From: Bacteroides bouchesdurhonensis
Lineage (GTDB): Bacteria > Bacteroidota > Bacteroidia > Bacteroidales > Bacteroidaceae
Length of the DNA stretch: 64,000 nucleotides
Direction of reading: 5' to 3'
NCBI RefSeq assembly: GCF_900155865.1
Contig: NZ_LT707006.1
Location: 827,626-891,625 of the forward strand
Of the stretch, positions 53,482 to 62,029 are shown in pieces (within the stretch, counting starts at the first letter, position 1; each line of letters opens with the position of its first letter). Under the pieces are notes generated by a model. The model saw only the letters and a program-made list of their open reading frames with translations. It was not told the origin of the DNA and made no database searches. The translations under genes were made by a program, and so were the position numbers.

Positions 53482-53609
53482 AAATCTTTGGTTATAATAA
53501 TGTTTCTAATTTAATATGCTAATATGTTGTTCTTCCTCCCTCTGGATGTCGTGAGATTTAAAACGGAGGTCTTGTATAATCCGACATCTGAAGTAGAGCA
53601 AGATTTGTT

Positions 53610-55391
53610 TTAAATGGAAGAGGTAGCTTTTTTTAGCCAGTTTTTCTCTTCTTCGTTGAGATGTGGAGAAAGTTTTTCATAAACGGTTTGATGATAATCA
53701 TTAAACCACTTAATTTCTTCGTCTGTTAGCATCTCTTTGACAATACCTTTTTTACAGATAGGACATAAAGTGAGTGTTTCGAATCTGAAATATTCTCCAA
53801 ACATGCCTTCTTTATCTTTACAAACTAATATCAGGTTTTCTGTACGTATTCCATGACTGCCTGATTTATATACACCAGGTTCATTAGAGATGACCATACC
53901 GGGTTGTAACACAACAGGGTTTTCGTTCATACGGATACTTTGAGGACCTTCATGTACACTTAGAAAATGTCCGACGCCATGTCCTGTACCATGGAGGAAG
54001 TTCATTCCATGCTTCCAGATTGGCATGCGGGCTAATACATCGAGTTGTGCACCTCGGGTACTATTTGGGAATTTGGCCATGGCCAGTGCTATATGTCCTT
54101 TTAATATTAAGGTATAGTCTGTTTTTTCTTCTTCCGTAAGTTCTCCTAGTGCAATCGTACGGGTGATGTCGGTAGTTCCATCTAAGTATTGAGCACCTGA
54201 ATCTAGAAGTAGAAAGCCTTTAGGCAAGAGAGTTGCATTACTTTCCGAGGTAGCAGAATAGTGCACAATGGCTGCATGCTCCTTATATCCAGCAATCGTA
54301 TCAAAACTTTCTCCTATATAAAGCGGTTGGGCTGCCCGAAAATCATGTAGCTTTTTATCAATGCTTAATTCAGTCTCTTTTTCTGAAGGAACAGCTTCTT
54401 CCAACCATTTCAAAAATCTTACTAATGCTACTCCATCTCTTTGCATGGCAGCATGTATACCACTAATTTCCTGTTCATTGCGGATAGCTTTCAACAGACT
54501 AACCGGTGATTCTCTTCGGATGATCGAACATTGAGGAGGAATGGTTGAGTAAATGGCATAATTTGTTTTTTTGGAATCGATAAGTAGGTTCTTCCCTGTA
54601 TACGAGTTTAGGAAGGTTTCAACATCATTGTAATCTCGGAGATTGATATGCTCCTCCTTTAAATACTTTTCAACTTCTTTAGTAACTTTCTCAGGTGAAA
54701 TGAAAAAGACAACTTCGTCTTGAGTAATCAGTAAGTAGCTTATGACAACCGGATTGCAATGAACATCATTACCTCTTAAGTTGAGAGTCCATGCTATTTC
54801 ATCGAGAGCTGATAGAAATAAAGCATCGATTCCTTGCTTTTTTAGCTCATTGCGAAGAATCTCCACTTTTTCACTGCAACTTTTCCCCGCATATTGGAGT
54901 TCATAGATGAAAGCCGGTGCTTTGGGCATAGCAGGACGATTTTCCCAGATATAATTCATGAGGTCACCGGATAGATTCACATGGATATTATGAACAGCAA
55001 GTTCTTTCTTTATCTGTTCTATTTGGAGTACGGAAAACATTTTTCCATCGATACCAATTGATTCTCCAGGCTTTAAATTGTCGCATAGATAATCGGTGAT
55101 ACTAGGTGTGTCGGGTAGCATTTCTTTAAATAGTGTAATATCGCTACCCTTTAATTCTTCAGCTGCTTGAAGGAAATATCGGGAATCAGTCCATAAGCCG
55201 GCTTTGTTTTCCAAAACAACAACTGTTCCTGCAGAACCTGTGAAGCCGGAAATCCATTCACGTGATTTCCAATGCGGTGCTACATACTCACTTAGATGAG
55301 GATCGGTACTTGGAATAATAAAAGCCTTTATATGGTTAGGCTTGAACATCATCCGTAATGCTTGTATCCGTTCTTTTATATTCTCTTTCAT
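53610..55391 (-). CDS. Aminopeptidase P family (M24) peptidase
   Basis: A 593-residue cytosolic enzyme. Two creatinase-like N-terminal domains (SEYVAPHWKSREWISGFTGS, GTVVVLENKAGLWTDSRYFL) are followed by the pita-bread catalytic domain. Metal ligands are seen in LLLDSGAQYLDGTTDITRT, LHGTGHGVGHFLSVHEGPQS, VISNEPGVYKSGSHGIRTEN. The C-terminal M24B-X domain contains FRFETLTLCPICKKG. Three-domain Xaa-Pro aminopeptidases of this length remove N-terminal residues before proline. A lone gene, with rpsU divergent. Confidence 0.93.
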   Translation of the reverse strand: MKENIKERIQALRMMFKPNHIKAFIIPSTDPHLSEYVAPHWKSREWISGFTGSAGTVVVLENKAGLWTDSRYFLQAAEELKGSDITLFKEMLPDTPSITDYLCDNLKPGESIGIDGKMFSVLQIEQIKKELAVHNIHVNLSGDLMNYIWENRPAMPKAPAFIYELQYAGKSCSEKVEILRNELKKQGIDALFLSALDEIAWTLNLRGNDVHCNPVVISYLLITQDEVVFFISPEKVTKEVEKYLKEEHINLRDYNDVETFLNSYTGKNLLIDSKKTNYAIYSTIPPQCSIIRRESPVSLLKAIRNEQEISGIHAAMQRDGVALVRFLKWLEEAVPSEKETELSIDKKLHDFRAAQPLYIGESFDTIAGYKEHAAIVHYSATSESNATLLPKGFLLLDSGAQYLDGTTDITRTIALGELTEEEKTDYTLILKGHIALAMAKFPNSTRGAQLDVLARMPIWKHGMNFLHGTGHGVGHFLSVHEGPQSIRMNENPVVLQPGMVISNEPGVYKSGSHGIRTENLILVCKDKEGMFGEYFRFETLTLCPICKKGIVKEMLTDEEIKWFNDYHQTVYEKLSPHLNEEEKNWLKKATSSI

Positions 55392-55493
55392 ACATTATTA
55401 TATTATTAGATACATAAGTGAATTCAAAGGTAATAACTTTCCATGGTTAATTGCTTGTTTATGAATAGTTTTTGAGAAATATTTGCCGAAAGT

Positions 55494-55524
55494 TTTGTGA
55501 ATAAAGAAACTATGTGTAATTTTG
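55494..55524 (+). promoter_or_regulatory. rpsU promoter
   Basis: TTTG at 55494-55497 and TAATTTTG at 55517-55524 with a 19-bp spacer: a near-ideal Bacteroides promoter. The rpsU ATG is 54 bp downstream, leaving an AT-rich leader without Shine-Dalgarno. Confidence 0.75.
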
Positions 55525-55578
55525 CGGCGCAATTTGACTGCAGAAATTTTTAACCATAACATATTTAATAAAAACAAA

Positions 55579-55770
55579 ATGATTGTAGTACCTGTAAAAG
55601 AAGGCGAAAACATTGAAAAAGCGCTGAAGAAGTTTAAAAGAAAATTTGAGAAAACTGGCATTGTAAAGGAGTTGAGAAGCAGACAGCAGTTTGATAAACC
55701 GTCTGTAACTAAAAGACTTAAAAAAGAACGTGCAGTTTACGTGCAACAACTTCAGCAAGTAGAAGATTAA
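55579..55770 (+). CDS. rpsU: 30S ribosomal protein bS21
   Basis: The start at 55579 (MIVVPVKEGENIEKALKKFK) gives the usual 63-residue protein; an in-frame ATG upstream at 55522 lies at the promoter and is rejected. The sequence is basic and helical (RKFEKTGIVKELRSRQQF, KPSVTKRLKKER). In Bacteroidetes ribosomes bS21 helps to hide the anti-Shine-Dalgarno tail of 16S rRNA, explaining why genes here lack Shine-Dalgarno sites. The rpsU leader itself has none in this genome, unlike the case reported for Flavobacteria. xerC and hpf follow on the same strand. Confidence 0.96.
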   Translation: MIVVPVKEGENIEKALKKFKRKFEKTGIVKELRSRQQFDKPSVTKRLKKERAVYVQQLQQVED

Positions 55771-55843
55771 TAATTCGTAAATTCCTTTGAATTATTGAAT
55801 TCTTTTCATACATTCGTTGCACGATTTTAGATGTAGCGATATT

Positions 55844-56725
55844 ATGTTGATAGAATCTTTTCTTGATTATCTCCGGTATGAACGGAATTATTCCGATAAA
55901 ACCATACTTGCGTATGGTGAGGATATAAAGCAACTACAGGAGTTTGCTCAGGAAGAGTACGGAAAATTTGATCCGCTGGAGGTGGAAAGCGAACTGATTC
56001 GTGAATGGATTGTTTCATTAATGGATCAGGGATATACTTCTACTTCTGTAAACCGTAAGCTAAGTTCACTCCGGTCGTTTTATAAGTATCTTTTAAGGCA
56101 AGGGGAGGTGGCTGTGGATCCGTTACGTAAAATAACGGGCCCTAAAAATAAGAAACCACTACCAGTCTTTCTGAAAGAGAGTGAAATGAATAGGTTGTTG
56201 GACGAGACCGATTTTGGCGAAGGGTTTATAGGATGTCGAGACTATTTAATTATCGAAATGTTTTATGCCACAGGCATGAGGCTGTCGGAGTTGATAGGAC
56301 TGGATGATAAAGATGTGGATTTTTCGGCTTCTCTTCTGAAAGTGACTGGGAAAAGAAATAAGCAGCGGTTGATACCGTTCGGTGACGAACTGCGAGGTTT
56401 GATGCTGGAATATATTAATGTAAGAAACGAAACAATTCAAAAAAGGTCAGAAGCTTTTTTCGTTAGAGAAACTGGTGAAAGGCTTTATAAGAATTTAGTC
56501 TATAATTTAGTGAAACGGAACCTGTCAAAGGTGGTGGCGCTGAAAAAAAAGAGTCCTCACGTGTTGAGACATACTTTCGCCACAACTATGCTGAATAACG
56601 ATGCAGAACTGGGGGCGGTAAAAGAACTTTTGGGTCACGAGAGTCTTGCGACTACCGAGATTTACACGCACGCCACGTTTGAAGAACTTAAAAAAGTGTA
56701 TAAACAAGCTCATCCAAGGGCTTAA
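55844..56725 (+). CDS. xerC: Tyrosine recombinase XerC/XerD
   Basis: I choose ATG 55844 (MLIESFLDYLRYERNYSDKT), giving 293 residues. The N-terminal SAM-like DNA-binding domain precedes the catalytic domain. The conserved set is visible: Arg in YATGMRLSELIGL, Lys in KVTGKRNKQRLIPFG, His-x-x-Arg in SPHVLRHTFATTML, His in LLGHESLATTEIYTH, and the nucleophilic Tyr of EIYTH. It resolves chromosome dimers at dif, although XerC versus XerD cannot be settled by eye. It lies 73 bp after rpsU and 15 bp before hpf. Confidence 0.93.
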   Translation: MLIESFLDYLRYERNYSDKTILAYGEDIKQLQEFAQEEYGKFDPLEVESELIREWIVSLMDQGYTSTSVNRKLSSLRSFYKYLLRQGEVAVDPLRKITGPKNKKPLPVFLKESEMNRLLDETDFGEGFIGCRDYLIIEMFYATGMRLSELIGLDDKDVDFSASLLKVTGKRNKQRLIPFGDELRGLMLEYINVRNETIQKRSEAFFVRETGERLYKNLVYNLVKRNLSKVVALKKKSPHVLRHTFATTMLNNDAELGAVKELLGHESLATTEIYTHATFEELKKVYKQAHPRA

Positions 56726-56728
56726 AAA

Positions 56729-56740
56729 AAGGAGGTAAGT
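56729..56740 (+). promoter_or_regulatory. Strong Shine-Dalgarno of hpf
   Basis: AAGGAGGT precedes the hpf ATG (56741) with a 4-nt gap (AAGT). It is the only full-strength Shine-Dalgarno noticed at a gene start in this window, where other genes, including ribosomal ones, have AT-rich leaders. It therefore also fixes the hpf start. Confidence 0.8.
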
Positions 56741-57040
56741 ATGGACATTAGAATTCAATCAATTCACTTTGATGCGTCAGAGCAATTGCAGGCATTTATT
56801 CAAAAGAAAGTGTCTAAGTTGGAGAAATATTACGAAGATATAAAGAAAGTAGAGGTGTCATTAAAGGTAATTAAGCCGGAAACTGCTTCTAATAAAGAAG
56901 CAGGCATTAAAATACTAATCCCTAACGGGGAATTTTATGCTAGTAAAGTGTGTGATACATTCGAGGAAGCAATAGACTTAAATGTGGAAGCACTTGAGAA
57001 ACAACTGGTGAAATACAAGGAAAAACAACGTAGCAAATAA
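56741..57040 (+). CDS. hpf: Ribosome hibernation-promoting factor (HPF/RaiA)
   Basis: A 99-residue protein: MDIRIQSIHFDASEQLQAFI, then QKKVSKLEKYYEDIKKVEVS and VCDTFEEAIDLNVEALEKQL. It has the beta-alpha-beta-beta-beta-alpha outline of short HPF/YfiA proteins, without the C-terminal dimerisation domain of long HPF. It binds the 30S decoding region and stores ribosomes during slow growth. Its strong Shine-Dalgarno is unusual for this phylum. It lies 15 bp after xerC, so the two are probably on one message with rpsU. Confidence 0.93.
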   Translation: MDIRIQSIHFDASEQLQAFIQKKVSKLEKYYEDIKKVEVSLKVIKPETASNKEAGIKILIPNGEFYASKVCDTFEEAIDLNVEALEKQLVKYKEKQRSK

Positions 57041-57055
57041 AAAAACTGCAAATGT

Positions 57056-57086
57056 TTTGCGGGAAAGAAATAAATAACTAAATTTG
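57056..57086 (+). promoter_or_regulatory. Promoter of the tRNA-tuf operon
   Basis: TTTG at 57056-57059 and TAAATTTG at 57079-57086 are spaced by 19 bp, an ideal match. It lies 16 bp after the hpf stop and about 50 bp before the first tRNA. Confidence 0.8.
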
Positions 57087-57128
57087 CAGCCGTTTCGCTC
57101 GCGTTAGAACGTGACGGTTGCATTTTTT
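57086..57128 (+). terminator. hpf terminator overlapping the tRNA-tuf promoter
   Basis: GCAGCCGT (57086-57093) pairs with ACGGTTGC (57114-57121) with one G-T pair. An inner stem CGCGT/ACGTG lies within, and TTTTTT follows (57123-57128). The left arm begins at the last base of the -7 box, so transcripts from the local promoter lack most of it, whereas read-through RNA from hpf forms the full hairpin. Confidence 0.7.
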
Positions 57129-57136
57129 AGCTAAAC

Positions 57137-57210
57137 GCCTCTTTAGCTCAGTTGGCCAGAGCACGTGATTTGTAATCTCGGGGTCGTTGGTTCGAATCCG
57201 ACAAGAGGCT
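57137..57210 (+). tRNA. tRNA-Thr (TGT)
   Basis: Acceptor GCCTCTT/AAGAGGC, D-arm TAGCTCAGTTGGCCAGAGCA, anticodon TGT in GATTTGTAATC, T-loop GGTTCGAATCC. The 3' CCA is not encoded. First gene of the tRNA-tuf operon. Confidence 0.95.
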
Positions 57211-57359
57211 CAAGGATTGATGAAAGTTAATTTAACTCGCTTGGCGAGAAATTGATGAACTGAAAATGAAGAAAGAATAGTCATAGGGAAGAACATAAGT
57301 ATTCAATGTATTGTTCGCTTTTAATTCTTAATTTTTATGATTCGTTCTTGATTTTAAAA

Positions 57360-57442
57360 GGGCAAATACCAGAGTGGCCAAATGGGGCAGACTGTAAATC
57401 TGCTGGCTTACGCCTTCGGTGGTTCGAATCCATCTTTGCCCA
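57360..57442 (+). tRNA. tRNA-Tyr (GTA)
   Basis: Acceptor GGGCAAA/TTTGCCC, anticodon GTA in GACTGTAAATC, long variable arm (class II), T-loop GGTTCGAATCC, discriminator A. The CCA is not encoded. Confidence 0.95.
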
Positions 57443-57470
57443 CAAACAGAGTGACAACTTTGGCAAGAAT

Positions 57471-57543
57471 GCGGAAGTAGCTCAGTTGATAGAGCATTAG
57501 CCTTCCAAGCTGAGGGTCGCGGGTTTGAATCCCGTCTTCCGCT
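57471..57543 (+). tRNA. tRNA-Gly (TCC)
   Basis: Acceptor GCGGAAG/CTTCCGC, D-arm TAGCTCAGTTGATAGAGCA, anticodon TCC in GCCTTCCAAGC, T-loop GGTTTGAATCC. The CCA is not encoded. Confidence 0.95.
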
Positions 57544-57555
57544 CTCAATTTTCTT

Positions 57556-57627
<72 letters not shown>

Positions 57628-57676
57628 CATAAATGATGAAAGCTGATTATTAATCAAATAAATAACAAGTAAAGCT

Positions 57677-58861
57677 ATGGCTAAAGAGAAATTTGAACGT
57701 ACCAAACCGCACGTAAACATTGGTACAATCGGTCACGTAGACCACGGTAAGACAACGTTGACAGCTGCTATCACAACTGTGTTGGCAAAAAAAGGTCTTT
57801 CTGAATTGCGTTCTTTCGATTCTATCGATAACGCTCCTGAAGAAAAAGAAAGAGGTATTACTATTAATACTTCACACGTTGAGTATGAAACAGCTAACCG
57901 TCACTACGCACACGTTGACTGTCCGGGACACGCTGACTACGTAAAGAATATGGTAACTGGTGCTGCTCAGATGGATGGTGCTATCATCGTTTGTGCTGCA
58001 ACTGATGGTCCGATGCCTCAGACTCGCGAACATATCTTGTTAGCTCGTCAGGTAAATGTGCCTCGTTTGGTTGTATTCTTGAATAAGTGTGATATGGTTG
58101 ATGATGCTGAAATGTTGGAACTCGTTGAAATGGAAATGAGAGAACTTCTTTCATTCTATGATTTCGATGGTGACAATACTCCTATCATTCAGGGTTCTGC
58201 TCTTGGCGCATTGAACGGTGTTGAAAAATGGGAAGACAAAGTTATGGAATTGATGGATGCAGTTGATACATGGATTCCACTTCCTCCACGTGATGTTGAT
58301 AAACCTTTCTTGATGCCGGTTGAGGACGTATTCTCAATCACAGGACGTGGTACTGTAGCAACAGGTCGTATTGAAACTGGTGTTATCCACGTAGGTGATG
58401 AAGTAGAAATCCTTGGTTTAGGTGAAGACAAAAAATCAGTTGTAACTGGTGTTGAAATGTTCCGTAAACTGTTGGATCAAGGTGAAGCTGGTGATAACGT
58501 AGGTCTGTTGCTTCGTGGTATCGACAAGAACGAAATCAAACGTGGTATGGTTCTTTGTAAACCAGGTCAGATTAAACCGCACTCTAAATTTAAAGCTGAG
58601 GTTTATATCTTGAAAAAAGAAGAAGGTGGTCGTCATACTCCATTCCATAACAAATATCGTCCTCAGTTCTATTTACGTACTATGGACTGTACAGGTGAAA
58701 TTACTTTGCCAGAAGGAACTGAAATGGTAATGCCGGGTGATAACGTAACTATTACAGTAGAATTAATATACCCTGTAGCATTGAACCCAGGTCTTCGTTT
58801 CGCTATCCGCGAAGGTGGACGTACAGTAGGTGCTGGTCAGATTACTGAAATTCTTGACTAA
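57677..58861 (+). CDS. tuf: Translation elongation factor Tu
   Basis: A 394-residue GTPase that brings aminoacyl-tRNA to the ribosome. G1 [10 protein letters not shown], switch [17 protein letters not shown]3 DCPGHADY, G4 NKCD and G5 GSALGAL are all present, as are the C-terminal barrels ([33 protein letters not shown]). It is cotranscribed with the four tRNA genes upstream. Codon use is strongly biased, as expected of a highly expressed gene. Confidence 0.99.
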   Translation: MAKEKFERTKPHVNIGTIGHVDHGKTTLTAAITTVLAKKGLSELRSFDSIDNAPEEKERGITINTSHVEYETANRHYAHVDCPGHADYVKNMVTGAAQMDGAIIVCAATDGPMPQTREHILLARQVNVPRLVVFLNKCDMVDDAEMLELVEMEMRELLSFYDFDGDNTPIIQGSALGALNGVEKWEDKVMELMDAVDTWIPLPPRDVDKPFLMPVEDVFSITGRGTVATGRIETGVIHVGDEVEILGLGEDKKSVVTGVEMFRKLLDQGEAGDNVGLLLRGIDKNEIKRGMVLCKPGQIKPHSKFKAEVYILKKEEGGRHTPFHNKYRPQFYLRTMDCTGEITLPEGTEMVMPGDNVTITVELIYPVALNPGLRFAIREGGRTVGAGQITEILD

Positions 58862-58873
58862 TATACTATAATT

Positions 58874-58905
58874 AATCAGTTCTCGGTTTCGATCGAGAAC
58901 TGATT
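58874..58905 (+). terminator. Hairpin between tuf and tRNA-Trp
   Basis: AATCAGTTCTCG (58874-58885) pairs perfectly with CGAGAACTGATT (58894-58905) across an 8-nt loop. There is no real U-tract (ATGTA follows), so partial termination or RNA processing ahead of tRNA-Trp is more likely than a full stop. Confidence 0.55.
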
Positions 58906-58913
58906 ATGTACAC

Positions 58914-58986
58914 ACGGGAGTAGCTCAGTTGGTAGAGCACCGGTCTCCAAAACCGGGTGTCGGGAGTTCGAGCCTCTCCTCCCGTG
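58914..58986 (+). tRNA. tRNA-Trp (CCA)
   Basis: Acceptor ACGGGAG/CTCCCGT, D-arm TAGCTCAGTTGGTAGAGCA, anticodon CCA in GGTCTCCAAAACC, T-loop AGTTCGAGCCT, discriminator G. The usual position between tuf and secE. Confidence 0.95.
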
Positions 58987-59000
58987 CTAATATTATTGAA

Positions 59001-59192
59001 ATGAAAAAGGTAATAACTTATATCAAAGAATCTTACGACGAACTTGTTCATAAAGTATCGTGGCCTACGTATTCCGAGCTTGCTAACAGTGCAGTAGTTG
59101 TTTTATATGCTTCCCTGCTTATTGCATTGGTAGTATGGGGTATGGATGTCTGTTTCCAGAACTTCATGGAAAAAATTGTTTATCCACATTAA
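59001..59192 (+). CDS. secE: Preprotein translocase subunit SecE
   Basis: A 63-residue single-span protein: an amphipathic N-terminal helix (ITYIKESYDELVHKVSWPTY) with the conserved VSWPTYSEL motif, then one transmembrane helix (VVVLYASLLIALVVWGMDV). It is the short, minimal SecE typical of most bacteria. The start is ATG 59001, 14 bp after tRNA-Trp. It stabilises SecY in the inner membrane. Confidence 0.96.
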   Translation: MKKVITYIKESYDELVHKVSWPTYSELANSAVVVLYASLLIALVVWGMDVCFQNFMEKIVYPH

Positions 59193-59207
59193 AAAATGGA
59201 ATTGAAA

Positions 59208-59750
59208 ATGGCTGAGGTAGAAAAGAAATGGTACGTTCTGCGTGCTATTAGCGGAAAAGAAGCTAAGGTGAAAGAGTATCTCGAAGCTGATATTAAAAAC
59301 AGCGACCTTGGTGAATATGTATCTCAGGTATTGATTCCTACTGAAAAGGTTTACCAGGTTCGCAATGGAAAAAAAATTGTGAAAGAGAGAAGTTATCTTC
59401 CTGGGTATGTCTTAGTGGAAGCTGCTTTAGTTGGTGAGGTCGCTCATCATCTGCGCAATACTCCAAATGTGATAGGCTTTTTAGGTGGTTCCGAAAAACC
59501 GGTGCCCCTTAGACAATCAGAAGTGAATCGTATACTTGGTACAGTAGACGAACTACAGGAAACGGGTGAAGAACTCAATATTCCTTATGTAGTGGGTGAG
59601 ACTGTGAAGGTTACTTTTGGTCCTTTCAGCGGATTCAGTGGCATTATTGAAGAAGTGAATAGTGAAAAAAAGAAACTAAAGGTCATGGTAAAGATATTCG
59701 GGCGCAAAACGCCGCTTGAATTAGGCTTTATGCAAGTGGAAAAGGAATAA
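59208..59750 (+). CDS. nusG: Transcription termination/antitermination factor NusG
   Basis: A 180-residue protein with an NGN domain (KKWYVLRAISGKEAKVKEYL, SYLPGYVLVEA, TPNVIGFLGG) and a C-terminal KOW domain (GETVKVTFGPFSGFSGIIEE). It binds RNA polymerase and Rho or ribosomal protein uS10. I choose ATG 59208 (MAEVEKKWY); ATG 59196, 3 bp after the secE stop, would add MELK and cannot be excluded. Confidence 0.96.
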   Translation: MAEVEKKWYVLRAISGKEAKVKEYLEADIKNSDLGEYVSQVLIPTEKVYQVRNGKKIVKERSYLPGYVLVEAALVGEVAHHLRNTPNVIGFLGGSEKPVPLRQSEVNRILGTVDELQETGEELNIPYVVGETVKVTFGPFSGFSGIIEEVNSEKKKLKVMVKIFGRKTPLELGFMQVEKE

Positions 59751-59811
59751 CACGGAATTGTTACGCTGTTGTTGTTCTTCGTTTAATGTTTATATATAAA
59801 TCAATAAAAAA

Positions 59812-60255
59812 ATGGCTAAAGAAGTTGCTGGACTAATCAAATTACAGATTAAAGGAGGTGCTGCAAATCCATCACCTCCCGTTGGACCTGCTCTAGGTTC
59901 TAAGGGTATTAATATCATGGAATTTTGCAAGCAATTCAATGCCAGAACCCAAGACAAAGCAGGTAAAATTTTACCTGTTATCATTACTTACTACGCAGAT
60001 AAGTCTTTCGATTTTGTAATCAAGACTCCTCCCGTTGCCATTCAATTGCTTGAGGTGGCTAAGGTAAAGAGTGGTTCTGCTGAGCCTAACCGTAAGAAAG
60101 TTGCCGAGCTTACTTGGGAACAGATTCGTACGATTGCTCAGGACAAAATGGTAGACTTGAACTGTTTTACTGTGGAAGCTGCCATGAGAATGGTTGCAGG
60201 TACAGCTAGAAGTATGGGTATCGCTGTAAAAGGGGAGTTCCCGGTTAATAATTAA
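59812..60255 (+). CDS. rplK: 50S ribosomal protein uL11
   Basis: A 147-residue protein: [73 protein letters not shown]. This is the full length and order of the L11 N- and C-terminal domains that bind 23S rRNA at the GTPase centre. 61 bp after nusG. Confidence 0.98.
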   Translation: MAKEVAGLIKLQIKGGAANPSPPVGPALGSKGINIMEFCKQFNARTQDKAGKILPVIITYYADKSFDFVIKTPPVAIQLLEVAKVKSGSAEPNRKKVAELTWEQIRTIAQDKMVDLNCFTVEAAMRMVAGTARSMGIAVKGEFPVNN

Positions 60256-60270
60256 TAAACTTCAATTGTA

Positions 60271-60969
60271 ATGGGTAAACTGACAAAAAATCAAAAGTTA
60301 GCTGCAGAAAAAATTGAAGCAGGGAAGGCATACTCACTGAAAGAAGCTGCATCTTTGGTAAAAGAAATCACTTTTTCCAAATTTGATGCTTCACTGGATA
60401 TTGATGTACGTTTAGGTGTTGATCCACGTAAAGCTAACCAGATGGTGAGAGGTGTTGTTTCACTTCCTCATGGTACTGGTAAGGAAGTACGTGTTTTAGT
60501 GCTCTGTACACCGGATGCTGAAGCTGCTGCGAAAGAAGCTGGTGCTGACTATGTTGGTCTTGACGAATATATTGAAAAGATCAAAGGTGGATGGACTGAT
60601 ATTGATGTGATTATCACTATGCCATCTATCATGGGTAAAATTGGTGCACTCGGTCGTGTACTCGGTCCTCGTGGATTGATGCCGAACCCGAAGAGTGGTA
60701 CTGTAACTATGGATGTTGCTAAGGCTGTAAAAGAAGTAAAACAAGGTAAAATTGACTTTAAAGTTGATAAGAGTGGTATCGTTCATACTTCAATTGGTAA
60801 AGTTTCATTCAGTGCTGATCAGATTCGTGATAATGCGAAAGAGTTTATCTCTACACTGATTAAGCTGAAACCTACTGCAGCAAAAGGTGCATATATTAAG
60901 AGTATTTATCTTTCTAGCACAATGAGTGCGGGTATTAAAATTGACCCGAAATCAGTGGAAGAAATCTAA
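60271..60969 (+). CDS. rplA: 50S ribosomal protein uL1
   Basis: A 232-residue protein of the L1 stalk: [80 protein letters not shown]. In many bacteria L1 represses its own operon by binding the mRNA leader. It lies 15 bp after rplK. Confidence 0.98.
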   Translation: MGKLTKNQKLAAEKIEAGKAYSLKEAASLVKEITFSKFDASLDIDVRLGVDPRKANQMVRGVVSLPHGTGKEVRVLVLCTPDAEAAAKEAGADYVGLDEYIEKIKGGWTDIDVIITMPSIMGKIGALGRVLGPRGLMPNPKSGTVTMDVAKAVKEVKQGKIDFKVDKSGIVHTSIGKVSFSADQIRDNAKEFISTLIKLKPTAAKGAYIKSIYLSSTMSAGIKIDPKSVEEI

Positions 60970-60984
60970 TAAAACAGAGAAAAA

Positions 60985-61503
60985 ATGAGAAAGGAAGATA
61001 AAAGTACGATTATAGAGCAAATTGCTGCTACAGTAAAGGAGTATGGTCACTTCTATTTGGTAGACGTTACAGCTATGAATGCTGCTGCTACTAGCGCATT
61101 AAGAAGGGAGTGTTTCAAAGCTGACATTAAATTGATGTTAGTGAAGAATACACTGCTTCATAAAGCACTGGAAAGCCTGGAAGAAGATTTTTCTCCTCTT
61201 TATGATAGTTTGAAAGGTACAACAGCTGTGATGTTTTGCAATACTGCAAATATTCCTGCTAAACTGATTAAAGACAAAGCTAAAGACGGAATTCCTGGAC
61301 TGAAAGCAGCATATGCAGAAGAAAGTTTCTATGTTGGTGCAGACCAATTGGATGCTCTCGTTGCTATTAAGAGTAAGAATGAAGTTATCGCTGATATCGT
61401 GGCATTGCTGCAATCTCCGGCCAAGAATGTTATTTCTGCTCTTCAATCAGGTGGTAACACCATTCACGGATTACTCAAAACCCTTGGTGAGAGACCCGAA
61501 TAA
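60985..61503 (+). CDS. rplJ: 50S ribosomal protein uL10
   Basis: A 172-residue protein that anchors the L7/L12 dimers: YLVDVTAMNAAATSALRREC, LMLVKNTLLHKALESL, LKGTTAVMFCNTANIPAKLI and a C-terminal helix VISALQSGGNTIHGLLKTL for L12 binding. Short spacing (15 bp) to rplA. No separate promoter is visible. Confidence 0.97.
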   Translation: MRKEDKSTIIEQIAATVKEYGHFYLVDVTAMNAAATSALRRECFKADIKLMLVKNTLLHKALESLEEDFSPLYDSLKGTTAVMFCNTANIPAKLIKDKAKDGIPGLKAAYAEESFYVGADQLDALVAIKSKNEVIADIVALLQSPAKNVISALQSGGNTIHGLLKTLGERPE

Positions 61504-61550
61504 TTTTTCAAAAATCAACTAGTATTTAAACATTAAAATCATACAAAAAA

Positions 61551-61925
61551 ATGGCAGATTTGAAAGCTTTTGCAGAACAATTAGTTAACTTGACAGTAAA
61601 AGAAGTTAATGAACTTGCAACTATCCTTAAAGAAGAGTACGGTATTGAACCTGCTGCTGCAGCTGTAGCTGTTGCTGCTGGTCCTGCAGCTGGTGCTGCT
61701 GCTGTAGAAGAAAAAACTTCTTTTGACGTAGTATTAAAAAGTGCTGGTGCAGCTAAACTTCAGGTTGTTAAGGCTGTGAAGGAAGCTTGTGGTCTTGGCT
61801 TGAAGGAAGCTAAAGATTTAGTAGACGGTGCTCCTAGCACAGTAAAAGAAGGTTTGGCTAAAGACGAGGCAGAATCATTGAAGAAAACATTGGAAGAAGC
61901 TGGAGCTGAAGTTGAACTTAAATAA
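61551..61925 (+). CDS. rplL: 50S ribosomal protein bL12 (L7/L12)
   Basis: A 124-residue protein: N-terminal dimerisation helix ([20 protein letters not shown]), an Ala/Gly/Val-rich hinge ([18 protein letters not shown]) and the C-terminal factor-binding domain ([40 protein letters not shown]). It is the last ribosomal gene before the rpoB attenuator hairpin. Confidence 0.98.
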   Translation: MADLKAFAEQLVNLTVKEVNELATILKEEYGIEPAAAAVAVAAGPAAGAAAVEEKTSFDVVLKSAGAAKLQVVKAVKEACGLGLKEAKDLVDGAPSTVKEGLAKDEAESLKKTLEEAGAEVELK

Positions 61926-61950
61926 CATTAGCCTGGTAATCAGGTAATTC

Positions 61951-61988
61951 GGTTAGGAATCCTTCGCAAGAGGATTCTTAACCTTTTT
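61951..61988 (+). terminator. rplL-rpoB attenuator hairpin
   Basis: GGTTAGGAATCCT (61951-61963) pairs with AGGATTCTTAACC (61971-61983) with one G-T pair and a 7-nt loop, then TTTTT. It has the features of a full terminator, yet rpoB follows 42 bp later without a clear promoter, so it probably acts as a partial terminator that sets the ribosomal-protein to polymerase ratio. Confidence 0.75.
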
Positions 61989-62029
61989 GTGTATATATTT
62001 AAAATTAAGTTCTCCAAATTCATTGACAG

